A DNA stretch of 64,000 nt from Hippasteria phrygiana (Eukaryota > Echinodermata > Asteroidea > Valvatida > Goniasteridae), in the NCBI GenBank assembly GCA_037893225.1, contig JAZGUH010000263.1, forward strand, positions 744,001-808,000. The letters run 5' to 3'. Positions 46,201 through 59,413 of the stretch are shown here, in pieces. Positions within the stretch are counted from its first letter, which is position 1, and the number at the start of each line of letters is the position of its first letter. Position numbers and translations under genes: made by a program. Below the pieces are notes generated by a model that had not been told where the DNA came from, ran no database searches, and saw only the letters and a list, made by a program, of their open reading frames with translations.

Positions 46201-49200
46201 TACGATACCCCCAGCATTTATGACAATAACTAGCAGAACAAATACACAGACAGGTCCTCGTAATGATATTAGAACTTGCCGTAAAGCACAGTGAAACATG
46301 TAGGCATATAATCCTTGAAAATCTTATAATCTGTGCGAGGATTCATACGTGTTTTACTGTATTACCGCCAGGTTCTGATGTCTTTGCGAGGACCTTAACG
46401 TGTTTCCACAAGTAAACATATCACTCGTCTCACAATCAATTCGAGGATGACATCGTACGATACCCCCAGCTTTTATGACAATAACTAGCAGAACAAATAC
46501 ACAGGCAGGTCATCGTAATGATATTAGAACTTGCCGTAAAGCACAGTGAAACACGTAGGCCATAATCCTCGCAAGTCTTACAATCTGTGCGAGGATTCAT
46601 ACGTGTTTTACTGTATTATCGCCAAGTTCTGATATCTTTGGGAGGACCGTAACGTCTTTCCACAGGTAAAAATGTCACTCGTATCACAATCAATTCGAGG
46701 ATAACTTCGTATGATACCCCAAGCTTTTGGGACAAGACCTATAGACCAACAAATACACAGACAGGTCCTCGCAATGATATTAGAACTTGCCGTAAAGCAC
46801 AGTAAAATATGTAGGCCTATAATCCTTGAAAATCTTATAATCTGTGCGAGGATTCATACGTGTTTTACTGTATTACCGCCAGGTTCTGATGTCTTTGCGA
46901 GGACCTTAACGTGTTTCCACAAGTAAACATATCACTCGTCTCACAATCAATTCCAGGATGACATCGTACGATACCCCCAGCTTTTATGACAATAACTAGC
47001 AGAACAAATACACAGGCAGGTCATCGCAATGATATTAGAACTTGCCGTAAAGCACAGTGAAACATGTAGGCCATAATCCTCGCAAGTCTTACAATCTGTG
47101 CGAGGATTCATATGTGTTTTACTGTATTATCGCCAAGTTCTGATATCTTTGCGAGGACCGTAACGTGTTTCCACAGGTAAAAATGTCACTCGTATCACAA
47201 TCAATTCGAGGATAACTTCGTATGATACCCCAAGCTTTTAGGACAAGACCTATAGACGAACAAATACACAGACAGGTCCTCGCAATGATATTAGAACTTG
47301 CCGTAAAGCACAGTGAAACATGTAGGCCTATAATCCTTGAAAATCTTATAATCTGTGCGAGGATTCATACGTGTTTTACTGTATTACCGCCAGGTTCTGA
47401 TGTCTTTGCGAGGACCTTAACGTGTTTCCACAAGTAAACATATCACTCGTCTCACAATCAATTCCAGGATGACATCGTACGATACCCCCAGCTTTTATGA
47501 CAATAAGTAGCAGAACAAATACACAGGCAGGTCATCGCAATGATATTAGAACTTGCCGTAAAGCACAGTGAAACATGTAGGCATATAATCCTTGAAAATC
47601 TTATAATCTGTGCGAGGATTCATACGTGTTTCACTGTATTACCGCCAGGTTCTGATGTCTTTGCGAGGACCTTAACGTGTTTCCACAAGTAAACATATCA
47701 CTCGTCTCACAATCAATTCGAGGATGACATCGTACGATACCCCCAGCTTTTATGACAATAACTAGCAGAACAAATACACAGGCAGGTCATCGTAATGATA
47801 TTAGAACTTGCCGTAAAGCACAGTGAAACACGTAGGCCATAATCCTCGCAAGTCTTACAATCTGTGCGAGGATTCATACGTGTTTTACTGTATTATCGCC
47901 AAGTTCTGATATCTTTGGGAGGACCGTAACGTCTTTCCACAGGTAAAAATGTCACTCGTATCACAATCAATTCGAGGATAACTTCGTATGATACCCCAAG
48001 CTTTTAGGACAAGACCTATAGACGAACAAATACACAGACAGGTCCTCGCAATGATATTAGAACTTGCCGTAATGCACAGTGAAATACGTAGGCCTATAAT
48101 CCTCGCAAGTTTTGCAATCTATGCGAGGATTCATACGTGTTTCACTGTATTACAGCCAGGTTCTGATATCTTCGCGAGGACCTTAACGTGTTTCCACAAG
48201 TAAACATATCACTCGTCTTACAATCAATTCGAGGATGACATCGTACGATACCCCAAGCTATTATGACAATAACTAGAAGAACAAATACACAGACAGGTCC
48301 TCGCAATGATATTAGAACTTGCCGTAAAGCACAGTAAAATATGTAGGCCTATAATCCTTGAAAATCTTATAATCTGTGCGAGGATTCATACGTGTTTTAC
48401 TGTATTACCGCCAGGTTCTGATGTCTTTGCGAGGACCTTAACGTGTTTCCACAAGTAAACATATCACTCGTCTCACAATCAATTCCAGGATGACATCGTA
48501 CGATACCCCCAGCTTTTATGACAATACGTAGCAGAACAAATACACAGGCAGGTCATCGCAATGATATTAGAACTTGCCGTAAAGCACAGTGAAACATGTA
48601 GGCCATAATCCTCGCAAGTCTTACAATCTGTGCGAGGATTCATATGTGTTTTACTGTATTATCGCCAAGTTCTGATATCTTTGCGAGGACCGTAACGTGT
48701 TTCCACAGGTAAAAATGTCACTCGTATCACAATCAATTCGAGGATAACTTCGTATGATACCCCAAGCTTTTAGGACAAGACCTATAGACGAACAAATACA
48801 CAGACAGGTCCTCGCAATGATATTAGAACTTGCAGTAATGCACAGTGAAATACGTAGGCCTATAATCCTCGCAAGTCTTGCAATCTATGCGAGGATTCAT
48901 ACGTGTTTTACTGTATTATCGCCAAGTTCTGATATCTTTGTGAGGACCGTAACGTCTTTCCACAGGTAAAAATGTCACTCGTATCACAATCAATTCGAGG
49001 ATAACTTCGTATGATACCCCAAGCTTTTAGGACAAGACCTATAGACGAACAAATACACAGACAGGTCCTCGCAATGATATTAGAACTTGCCGTAATGCAC
49101 AGTGAAATACGTAGGCCTATAATCCTCGCAAGTTTTGCAATCTATGCGAGGATTCATACGTGTTTCACTGTATTACAGCCAGGTTCTGATATCTTCGCGA

Positions 49201-52200
49201 GGACCTTAACGTGTTTCCACAAGTAAACATATCACTCGTCTTACAATCAATTCGAGGATGACATCGTACGATACCCCAAGCTATTATGACAATAACTAGA
49301 AGAACAAATACACAGACAGGTCCTCGCAATGATATTAGAACTTGCCGTAAAGCACAGTAAAATATGTAGGCCTATAATCCTTGAAAATCTTATAATCTGT
49401 GCGAGGATTCATACGTGTTTTACTGTATTACCGCCAGGTTCTGATGTCTTTGCGAGGACCTTAACGTGTTTCCACAAGTAAACATATCACTCGTCTCACA
49501 ATCAATTCCAGGATGACATCGTACGATACCCCCAGCTTTTATGACAATAACTAGCAGAACAAATACACAGGCAGGTCATCGCAATGATATTAGAACTTGC
49601 CGTAAAGCACAGTGAAACATGTAGGCCATAATCCTCGCAAGTCTTACAATCTGTGCGAGGATTCATATGTGTTTTACTGTATTATCGCCAAGTTCTGATA
49701 TCTTTGCGAGGACCGTAACGTGTTTCCACAGGTAAAAATGTCACTCGTATCACAATCAATTCGAGGATAACTTCGTATGATACCCCAAGCTTTTAGGACA
49801 AGACCTATAGACGAACAAATACACAGACAGGTCCTCGCAATGATATTAGAACTTGCAGTAATGCACAGTGAAATACGTAGGCCTATAATCCTCGCAAGTC
49901 TTGCAATCTATGCGAGGATTCATACGTGTTTCACTGTATTACAGCCAGGTTCTGATATCTTCGCGAGGACCTTAACGTGTTTCCACAAGTAAACATATCA
50001 CTCGTCTTACAATCAATTCGAGGATGACATCGTACGATACCCCAAGCTTTTATGACAATAACTAGCAGAATAAATACACAGACAGGTCATCGCAATGATA
50101 TTAGAACTTGCCGTAAAGCACAGTAAAACATGTAGGCCTATAATCCTCGCAAGTCTTACAATCTGTGCGAGGATTCATACGTGTTTTACTGTATTATCGC
50201 CAAGTTCTGATATCTTTGTGAGGACCGTAACGTCTTTCCACAGGTAAAAATGTCACTCGTATCACAATCAATTCGAGGATAACTTCGTATGATACCCCAA
50301 GCTTTTAGGACAAGACCTATAGACGAACAAATACACAGACAGGTCCTCGCAATGATATTAGAACTTGCCGTAATGCACAGTGAAATACGTAGGCCTATAA
50401 TCCTCGCAAGGTTTGCAATCTATGCGAGGATTCATACGTGTTTCACTGTATTACAGCCAGGTTCTGATATCTTCGCGAGGACCTTAACGTGTTTCCACAA
50501 GTAAACATATCACTAGTCTTACAATCAATTCGAGGATGACATCGTACGATACCCCAAGCTTTTATGACAATAACTAGAAGAACAAATACACAGACAGGTC
50601 CTCGTAATGATATTAGAACTTGCCGTAAAGCACAGTAAAATATGTAGGCCTATAATCCTCGAAAATCTTATAATCTGTGCGAGGATTCATACGTGTTTTA
50701 CTGTATTACCGCCAGGTTCTGATATCTTTGCGAGGACCTTAACGTGTTTCCACAAGTAAACATATCACTCGTCTCACAATCAATTCCAGGATGACATCGT
50801 ACGATACCCCCAGCATTTATGACAATAACTAGCAGAACAAATACACAGACAGGTCCTCGTAATGATATTAGAACTTGCCGTAAAGCACAGTGAAACATGT
50901 AGGCATATAATCCTTGAAAATCTTATAATCTGTGCGAGGATTCATACGTGTTTTACAGTATTACCGCCAGGTTCTGATGTCTTTGCGAGGACCTTAACGT
51001 GTTTCCACAAGTAAACATATCACTCGTCTCACAATCAATTCCAGGATGACATCGTACGATACCCCCAGCTTTTATGACAATAACTAGCAGAACAAATACA
51101 CAGGCAGGTCATCGTAATGATATTAGAACTTGCCGTAAAGCACAGTGAAACACGTAGGCCATAATCCTCGCAAGTCTTACAATCTGTGCGAGGATTCATA
51201 CGTGTTTTACTGTATTATCGCCAAGTTCTGATATCTTTGGGAGGACCGTAACGTCTTTCCACAGGTAAAAATGTCACTCGTATCACAATCAATTCGAGGA
51301 TAACTTCGTATGATACCCCAAGCTTTTAGGACAAGACCTATAGACGAACAAATACACAGACAGGTCCTCGCAATGATATTAGAACTTGCCGTAATGCACA
51401 GTGAAATACGTAGGCCTATAATCCTCGCAAGTTTTGCAATCTATGCGAGGATTCATACGTGTTTCACTGTATTACAGCCAGGTTCTGATATCTTCGCGAG
51501 GACCTTAACGTGTTTCCACAAGTAAACATATCACTCGTCTTACAATCAATTCGAGGATGACATCGTACGATACCCCAAGCTATTATGACAATAACTAGAA
51601 GAACAAATACACAGACAGGTCCTCGCAATGATATTAGAACTTGCCGTAAAGCACAGTAAAATATGTAGGCCTATAATCCTTGAAAATCTTATAATCTGTG
51701 CGAGGATTCATACGTGTTTCACTGTATTAACGCCAGGTTATGATATCTTTGCGAGGACCTTAACGTGTTTCCACAAGTAAACATATCACTCGTCTCACAA
51801 TCAATTCCAGGATGACATCGTACGATACCCCCAGCTTTTATGACAATAACTAGCAGAACAAATACACAGACAGGTCCTCGCAATGATATTAGAACTTGCT
51901 GTAAAGCACATCGAAACATGTAGGCCTATAATCCTCGCAAGTCTTACAATCTGTGCGAGGATTCTACGTGTTTTACTGTATTACCGCCAAGTTCTGATAT
52001 CTTTGCGAGGACCGTAACGTCTTTCCACAGGTAAAAATGTCACTCGTATCACAATCAATTCGAGGATAACTTCGTATGATACCCCAAGCTTTTAGGACAA
52101 GACCTATAGACGAACAAATACACAGACAGGTCCTCGCAATGATATTAGAACTTGCAGTAATGCACAGTGAAATACGTAGGCCTAGTCTTGCAATCTATGC

Positions 52201-54284
52201 GAGGATTCATACGTGTTTCAATGTATTACAGCCAGGTTCTGATATCTTCGCGAGGACCTTAACGTGTTTCCACAAGTAAACATATCACTCGTCTTACAAT
52301 CAATTCGAGGATGACATCGTACGATACCCCCAAGCTATTATGACAATAACTAGAAGAACAAATACACAGACAGGTCCTCGCAATGATATTAGAACTTGCC
52401 GTAAAGCACAGTAAAATATGTAGGCCTATAATCCTTGAAAATCTTATAATCTGTGCGAGGATTCATACGTGTTTCACTGTATTACCGCCAGGTTCTGATG
52501 TCTTTGCGAGGACCTTAACGTGTTTCCACAAGTAAACATATCACTCGTCTCACAATCAATTCCAGGATGACATCGTACGATACCCCCAGCTTTTATGACA
52601 ATAACTAGCATTACAAGTACACAGACAGGTCATCGCAATGATATTAGAACTTGCCGTAAAGCACAGTAAAACATGTAGGCCTATAATCCTCGCAAGTCTT
52701 ACAATCTGTGCGAGGATTCATACGTGTTTTACTGTATTATCGCCAAGTTCTGATATCTTTGGGAGGACCGTAACGTCTTTCCACAGGTAAAAATGTCACT
52801 CGTATCACAATCAATTCGAGGATAACTTTGTATGATACCCCAAGCTTTTAGGACAAGACCTATAGACGAACAAATACACAGACAGGTCCTCGCAATGATA
52901 TTAGAACTTGCCGTAATGCACAGTGAAATACGTAGGCCTATAATCCTCGCAAGTCTTACAATCTGTGCGAGGATTCTACGTGTTTTACTGTATTACCGCC
53001 AAGTTCTGATATCTTTGCGAGGACCGTAACGTCTTTCCACAGGTAAAAATGTCAATCGTATCACAATCAATTCGAGGATAACTTCGTATGATACCACAAG
53101 CTTTTAGGACAAGACCTATAGACGAACAAATACACAGACAGGTCCTCGCAATGATATTAGAACTTGCAGTAATGCACAGTGAAATACGTAGGCCTATAAT
53201 CCTCGCAAGTCTTGCAATCTATGCGAGGATTCATACGTGTTTCACTGTATTACAGCCAGGTTCTGATATCTTCGCGAGGACCTTAACGTGTTTCCACAAG
53301 TAAACATATCACTCGTCTTACAATCAATTCGAGGATGACATCGTACGATACCCCAAGCTATTATGACAATAACTAGAAGAACAAATACACAGACAGATCC
53401 TCGCAATGATATTAGAACTTGCCGTAAAGCACAGTAAAATATGTAGGCCTATAATCCTCGAAAATCTTATAATCTGTGCGAGGATTCATACGTGTTTCAC
53501 TGTATTACCGCCAGGTTCTGATATCTTTGCAAGGACCTTAACGTGTTTCCACAAGTAAACCTATCACTCGTCTCACAATCAATTCCAGGATGACATCGTA
53601 CGAACCCCCAGCTTTTATGACAATAACTAGCAGAACAAATACACAGACAGGTCATCGCAATGATATTAGAACTTGCCGTAAAGCACAGTAAAATATGTAG
53701 GCCTATAATCCTCGAAAATCTTATAATCTGTGCGAGGATTCATACGTGTTTCACTGTATTACCGCCAGGTTCTGATATCTTTGCAAGGACCTTAACGTGT
53801 TTCCACAAGTGAACCTATCACTCGTCTCACAATCAATTTCAGGATGACATCGTACGAACCCCCAGCTTTTATGACAATAACTAGCAGAACAAATACACAG
53901 ACAGGTCATCGCAATGATATTAGAACTTGCCGTAAAGCACAGTAAAATACGTATGCCTATAATCCTCGCAAGTCTTACAATCTGTGCGAGGATTCATATG
54001 TGTTTCACTGTATTACCGCCAGGTTCTGATATCTTTGCGAGGACTGTAAGGTGTTTCCATCAGTAAAAATATCACTCGTCTCACAATCAATTCCAGGATG
54101 ACATCGTACGATACCCCAAGCTTTTATGACAATAACTAGAATAACAAATACACAGACATGTCCTCGTAATGATATTAGAACTTGCCGTAAAGCACAGTGA
54201 AACATGTAGGCCTATAATCCTCGCAAGTCTTACAATCTATGCGAGGATTCATACGTGTTTCGCTGCGTTCGCCAAGTTCTGATA
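37257..54284 (+). repeat. 255-bp satellite array, about 66 monomers
   Basis: About 17 kb of head-to-tail monomers of 254-256 bp. Landmarks are GAGGATGACATCGTACGATA, CAAATACACAGACAGGTCCT, AGAACTTGCCGTAAAGCACA, GTAGGCCTATAATCCTCGCA, and GCGAGGATTCATACGTGTTT. Each monomer is a degenerate palindrome about its ...AGTCTTACAATCTG... centre. The short 60-71-codon frames that recur every few hundred bp are by-products. At its right end the last monomer is split by a transposon at 54285. Confidence 0.97.
40404..47582 (+). repeat. 3573-bp higher-order duplication inside the satellite
   Basis: The sequence from 40404 to 44009 recurs at +3573 (43977 to 47582), 14 monomers. In the several stretches I compared directly, the only difference was G at 40987 against A at 44560. 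Within it a 1532-bp (6-monomer) period also appears (40022-41207 against 41554-42739). Further right a period of about 1022 bp (4 monomers) takes over (for example 47988, 49011 and 48754, 49777). Confidence 0.85.
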
Positions 54285-55153
54285 CCCTGTTATTCTCCTG
54301 TGTAAAAATACAGCTGTGTAGAAAATATTTTAAACAGCCTTGTGTAATTATTGAACAAGATTGTGTGATCATATCCAAGTTGTGTAAATGCTAGGTTGTG
54401 TAAATGCATATAAATCGATATTGTCGCCAAAACTGAATTGAAACAACTGTTGTGTAGACTTTGAAGCACGTGATAAGAAATCACGAAGTACTACTAGAAA
54501 TGAAATCTGAGGAAATGAGGAAATTTTTATTCACAAAATTCAGGTTAAATTGCTGTGTTTAGTCCAAAAATACACTTTCTTGACCATAATAATGTTTTAT
54601 TCAAACAATTCCACAACAGAATTTGTTTTTTTTTACAAACATAGGTGAAGAATCTTATAACATGTCCTTTAATTTCATATTCAAATATTGAAATTGTTCA
54701 TGGGAAGCCATGACTTTATTGTGATGGGGATACGCTGAATATAAACCTAAATCACAACATTGTTCACTTTGTAGTCTTTAGTAAATTATCGTAGCATTTG
54801 TACACTCTACCTTAGTAATGTATAATAAGTTTAGTCTGGTTCCGAATTCATTCATGTCTGTAAGTTAATGGCAATCCACACTGTAAAAAAATCCCGTAAA
54901 TTTACTGTGCACTTCCCGTTGTGTACCGTTTTTGCTTCAACAATTAACAAATTGCTGTGTAAACCATTTACACAACTAATTGGGTAAATGAATTTTACAC
55001 ATTATTGTGTAGAAACAACTGTTGTTTACAAATTACACAACTGGGGTTGTGTAAACTGTTTACACAACAGTTGCTAGGTTCATTATAGTAAACAGCGGTT
55101 GTGTAAAATTTTACACAACTTGTGTAAGATTTTACACAACCGTAATAACAGTG
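54285..55153. mobile_element. TA-flanked TIR element splitting a satellite monomer
   Basis: The ends CCCTGTTATTCTCCTGTGTA and, complemented, CACTGTTATTACGGTTGTGT are flanked by TA (54283-54284, 55154-55155). The satellite reads CCAAGTTCTGATA before and TATCTTCACGAGAACTG after, so the monomer resumes exactly. The last 260 bp are filled with inverted TTGTGTAAA/TTTACACAA words, and CACTGTAAAAAAATCCCGTA at 54891 looks like the end of a further nested element. No transposase; Tc1/mariner-type by its TA target. Confidence 0.8.
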
Positions 55154-55569
55154 TATCTTCACGAGAACTGCGATGTGTTTTTACTTTCTACAAGCAAAAG
55201 AACCACCCATGTCTAACAATCAATTCGCTGATATCGTAAGATACAAGTACCTAGAGCCTTCATGACAACTGGACGAAGACCAGCCGTCTAATGCCTCAGT
55301 CACATATCCACCGGGCCCCGTACAAATTTTAGCTACCTACGGCGGATTTTTAAGATTTTTGAAAATCGGGGGTATCGCAGGGGTCTGCGGCATCCGTGTG
55401 TAGCAGTCACATATTTAGCGGGGCCCGCGCGGTGCCCTTTGAAGTTTTCTCGACTCCAATCGCGAGGCGCCCGCAGGATAGCCACGGCACCAAACGTTGG
55501 GAAGACATTGGTATTAATTTACCACATTGTTGGTTAATTCAGGTAAAAATTGAAGAATTTGCCCAAGAT
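55154..55569. other. Satellite remnant and truncated element at the inversion point
   Basis: 55154-55285 is a diverged direct-orientation monomer (CAATCAATTCGCTGATATCG). At 55292 TGCCTCAGTCACATATCCAC resembles the end of the 640-bp element at 21955, but no matching right end is present. The orientation of the satellite switches between here and 55570. Confidence 0.6.
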
Positions 55570-57132
55570 TTTCGCCGTAATACAGTGAAACACGAACGAG
55601 TCCTCGCACAGATTGTAAGACTTGCGAGCATTGATAAGCCTAGCCCTACATGTTGCACTGTGCTTTACGGCAAGTTAATGTCATTGCGAGGACCTGTCTG
55701 TGTATTTGTTCGTCTAGTTATTGTAATGAAAGCTTGCGGTATCGAAAAATGTGCTGGAATTGATTGTGAGACGAGTGATATTTTTACTTGAAGAAACAAG
55801 TTGCAGTCCTCGCGAAGATATCAGAACCTGGCCGTAACACAGTAAAACACATATGAATCATCGCATTATTGTAAGACCTGCGACGATTATACGCCTACGT
55901 GTTTTAATGTGCTTTACGGCCAGTTCTAATATCATTGCGAGGACCTGTATGTATTCGTTCGTCTAGTTATTTCCATCAAAGCTTGGGTATGGTACGATGT
56001 CATCCTCGAATTGATTGTGAGACGAGTGATATTTTTACTTGTGGAAACACGTTACAGTCCTCGCAAAGATATCGGAACCTCGCCGTAATACAGTGAAACA
56101 CGCATGAATCCTCGCACAGATTGTAAGCCTTGCGAGGATTGTAGGCCTACATGTTTCACTGTGCTTTACGACAAGTTCTAATATCTTTGCGATGATTTGT
56201 CTGTGTATTCGTTGGTCTACGTATTGTCATAGAAGCTTCGGGTATCATACGATGTAATCGTCGAATTGGTTGTGAGACGAGTGATATTTGTCTTGTAGAA
56301 ACACGTTTCTCTCCTCACAATATCAAAACTTCCTATTATAAGGCGGCGAAAACACGTGTAATCCTCACACAGATTGTAAGATCTGCCTGTGTCTTCGTTC
56401 GTCTAGTTGTTGGAGGCTAAATATAACGTATCATACGATGTTATTCTCGAACTGGTTGTGATACGAGTGACTTTTGTATTGGTGGAAACACGTGACAGTC
56501 CTCGCGAAGCTATCAGAATCTGGCCGTAATACAGTGAAACACGTACGAGTCCTCGCACAGATTGTAAGACTTGCGAGTATTGATAAGCCTAGCCCTACAT
56601 GTTTTACTGTGCTTTACGGCAAGTTCTAATGTCATTGCGAGGACCTGTCTGTGTATTTGTTCGTCTAGTTAATGTCATGAAAGCTTGCGGTATCGAAAAC
56701 TGTGCTGGAATTGATTGTGAGACGAGTGATATTTTTAAATGTGGAAACACGTTACGTGCAGTCAAACACATATGAATCTTCGCATTATTGTAAGACCTGC
56801 GACGATTATAGGCCTACGTGTTTTACTGTGCTTTACGGCCAGTTCTACTATTATTGCGAGGACCAGTGTGTATAGTTATTGCAATCAAAGCTTGGGTATG
56901 GTACGGTGTCATCCTCGAATTGGTTGTGAGAGTTGAGTGATATTTGTACTTATGGAAACAGGTTACAGTCCTTGCGAAGATATCAGAACCCTGCCGTAAC
57001 ACAGTGAAACACGTATGAATCCTCGCACAGACTGTAAGACTTGCGACGATTATAGGCCTACGTGTTTCACTGTGCTTTACGGCAAGTTATAATACCATTG
57101 CGAGGATTTGTCCGAGTATTCGTTCGTCTTAT
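55570..57132 (-). repeat. Diverged satellite in inverted orientation
   Basis: About six monomers read as the complement of the main array: CGCCGTAATACAGTGAAACACG, then CCTCGCACAGATTGTAAGAC, TTTACGGCAAGTTCTAAT, GACCTGTCTGTGTATTTGTTCGTC and TTGATTGTGAGACGAGTGAT. They are far more diverged from each other than those of the main array. Two segments (about 55575-55790 and 56525-56740) are closely similar, a roughly 950-bp duplication. Confidence 0.93.
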
Positions 57133-57157
57133 TGGAGAGGTTGAGATTTTTCAACGT

Positions 57158-57373
57158 ATGTGTGTGTGTGTAAGTATGTATATACCGGCAATCGTGGACC
57201 TAGGACAAAATAATTCGGGCGTAGACAAAGGGTCCACGTTTGACCGAACGTCCACGATTGAAAATCGTGTACAAAACATATGGGAGGCCTTCCGAAAAAG
57301 TTAGAGTATACACAAAGAGGAACAATGGGACGTCCACGATTGCAGGTATTTACACACTTGTGTGTGTGTACTT
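57158..57373. mobile_element. MITE with TGTG-rich inverted ends
   Basis: The left arm TAAGTATGTATATACCGGCA then ATCGTGGACC, and the right arm CGTCCACGATTGCAGGTATTTACACACTTG, are imperfect complements. GTCCACGATTG also occurs in the middle. It directly abuts the inverted satellite. Confidence 0.7.
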
Positions 57374-58150
57374 GTGGAAGTGAAGTCATGCATGATGCGG
57401 CCAAATTCTGTACAGAAACAGTGGCTAACTATTGGAAGCGGGCAGCCAATTTGTTACGGGGAAAAGTGATTGAAATAACCGCTGTTTTGTATATTTATCA
57501 TATTCATTTTGTGTCTAATTATTATAGATGTCCTCATCACAAAATACGATTTAATAAATACATTAATTACCGCTTTAAAAGTTTGCTTCAATTGTGTCAA
57601 TTTCACAATTACAATCAAGATTTGAAATGTGTAATTTTGCGGGCTATTAGTTCTCACAGGGTTGGTTATGCAAAATCACCAATGTTTGAAATATGTATGC
57701 ACATGCCCTAAAAGTAATATATATGCATGCCCGTCCCTTCCCATTGATAAAAAATATCAGTAGACTTTATGCGTTAAGGCGGCGTATAGAGGGCAAAGGC
57801 GGATCCACAACACAATTTTATTTTTTGGGAGGGGGCCCCCCAAAAAAAAGTCCCCGAAAAAGGGGTAAAAAAAAGAAACGTGCACAAATCACAGATAAAA
57901 CGGAGGGTTCTTAATTGCTTCCCTTTCTTTTACTTTGTTTTTATTTTGTATGTGGGTGTACGCTAACGTTGTTAGAGGGCACTGGTTTTGGATCACTAGG
58001 ATATGGGTAACCTTTTTAACAATCACTGTTAATAAATTAAAATACCAAAAAAATAGCCCCTGAGACAAAACATAACCTCTGAGACATCCGAATGTCTCGT
58101 AACCTCTGAGACATCCATAGTGATCAGTCAAGCATGTCACTTGCAACAGC
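57374..58150. other. Gene-free interval
   Basis: One short plus-strand open frame runs through (57280-57711) without a recognisable domain. A GGGGGCCCCCC palindrome lies near 57832. Confidence 0.4.
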
Positions 58151-58153
58151 GAC

Positions 58154-58430
58154 TTGCAAAAGTGCAATATGGCTGTTAAGATGCGGTTATTGGGTGTTAT
58201 TGACAACGATGATGAATTAATTATTCTATCCGAGTTACTGAAACCAGCAATTTGTAAGTTAGTCTTTGAAAAAGAAGGAATCTTCGATCTCTCGTCCTTT
58301 TCGGAGCACGAATGCCGAGAACTTTTCCGATTTGATAAGCCAGATCTTCTTCGACTGTTCTCATCATAATTACGTGCCCAAACGGTACAGTGGTAAGAGG
58401 AGTTGAGGGGCTTTGCACAGTATGAGACGT
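58154..58430 (+). pseudogene. PIF/Harbinger-type transposase N-terminus, frameshifted
   Basis: The frame from about 58169 reads MAVKMRLLGVIDNDDELI and LSSFSEHECRELFRFDKPDL, ending at 58369. In the next frame CPNGTVVRGVEGLCTV follows (about 58374-58421) before a stop. An E(C).x.FRF.K.D...L segment followed by CPNGT..G.E.LC resembles the region before the catalytic domain of HARBI1-like transposases. The catalytic part is not recognisable. It is a broken relic. Confidence 0.5.
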
Positions 58431-59413
58431 CTTGTATACCCTAAAAGCTGCTAAAAGACTCATTTTTTATAACAAATTCGACTGAGATTAATGAACTACG
58501 TAGGTCTGTATGCAGCAAAATGGAAAGCGAACGATACTGATGAACAATAGCAATAACCAGCGACCGCAAGCTGAGGTATCCTAAATTTACACGACGGTGT
58601 ACTTGTAACAATCGCTTTTACACATACGACGTTACGTGTAGGGCTTAAAAGGAAGGACTGCGCCGGGGGGGAACTGATGATGTCATACAACTGTTGGTAT
58701 TTCAAGAAAATCGTCTTGAACTTTTGTCGACATTAAAAACAAACTTAGTTTTAAACACATGAAATCAACCGTATGCGATTAAAATAAAAACTGAAAACTT
58801 GTCTCTTTTGTTGGTAAGCTGATAGTATGCGTTGAAAGTACAAGTTGGAAATCCCAACCTCTCTATTATTGTCATTGTTACGTACGGTGAACGCACTTCA
58901 GAAAGATATTAGAATGGGAACCATGACTTTGAATCAAAATGCGGAAACAGGCCAATCAATTACAGTTAATCAAATGGAATTAGTTCACTCAAATTAGTTA
59001 GCAACATATGTATGTGAAAGCAACCATCCCAGTTAGTCTGCAACTTTAGACTTCAAAAGCAAAGCATTACATACAGGCAAAGCAAAATACATTCAAAAGA
59101 AATTAGCAAAGCAGCAAATTATACAAATAGGCATAACATAAGATAGCAAGCCGGCAAATAAGATTGATATTCGGCCGAATACCTTTAAGGAACCCACAGA
59201 ATCTGGCCCCGCCAAGTCAATGCTTATAGCGCAGCCGTTGGGCCAAGCATCAAGTCCAGCAGCACCGTCAGTCTCGGCCACGATCCAGCGATGAGGAGCA
59301 CAGCACCAGGTATAGAACACGTAGAGGAGATGCTGGCCCAACTTTGCGCTATTGTAAGTAGCTGGTGTACATGGGCAATGACTAGGACCTAATAAGAGGG
59401 CGGCCCGTCCTTA
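58431..59413. other. Gene-free interval
   Basis: No supported gene. A minus-strand frame at 59093-59341 has no recognisable domain. Confidence 0.4.

Noticed and set aside
38289..53303. Many 64-73-codon frames repeated on both strands
   Set aside because: They recur with the satellite monomer period and change with its point differences. No codon-level conservation beyond the repeat itself.
37257..54284. CRISPR-like appearance of regularly spaced repeats
   Set aside because: Units are contiguous 255-bp monomers without unique spacers, in a eukaryotic setting with introns and LINEs.
55396..55791. 131-codon plus-strand frame
   Set aside because: It crosses from a truncated element into inverted satellite, so it is a chance reading.
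57280..57711. 143-codon plus-strand frame
   Set aside because: It starts inside a MITE arm and has no recognisable domain or splice context.
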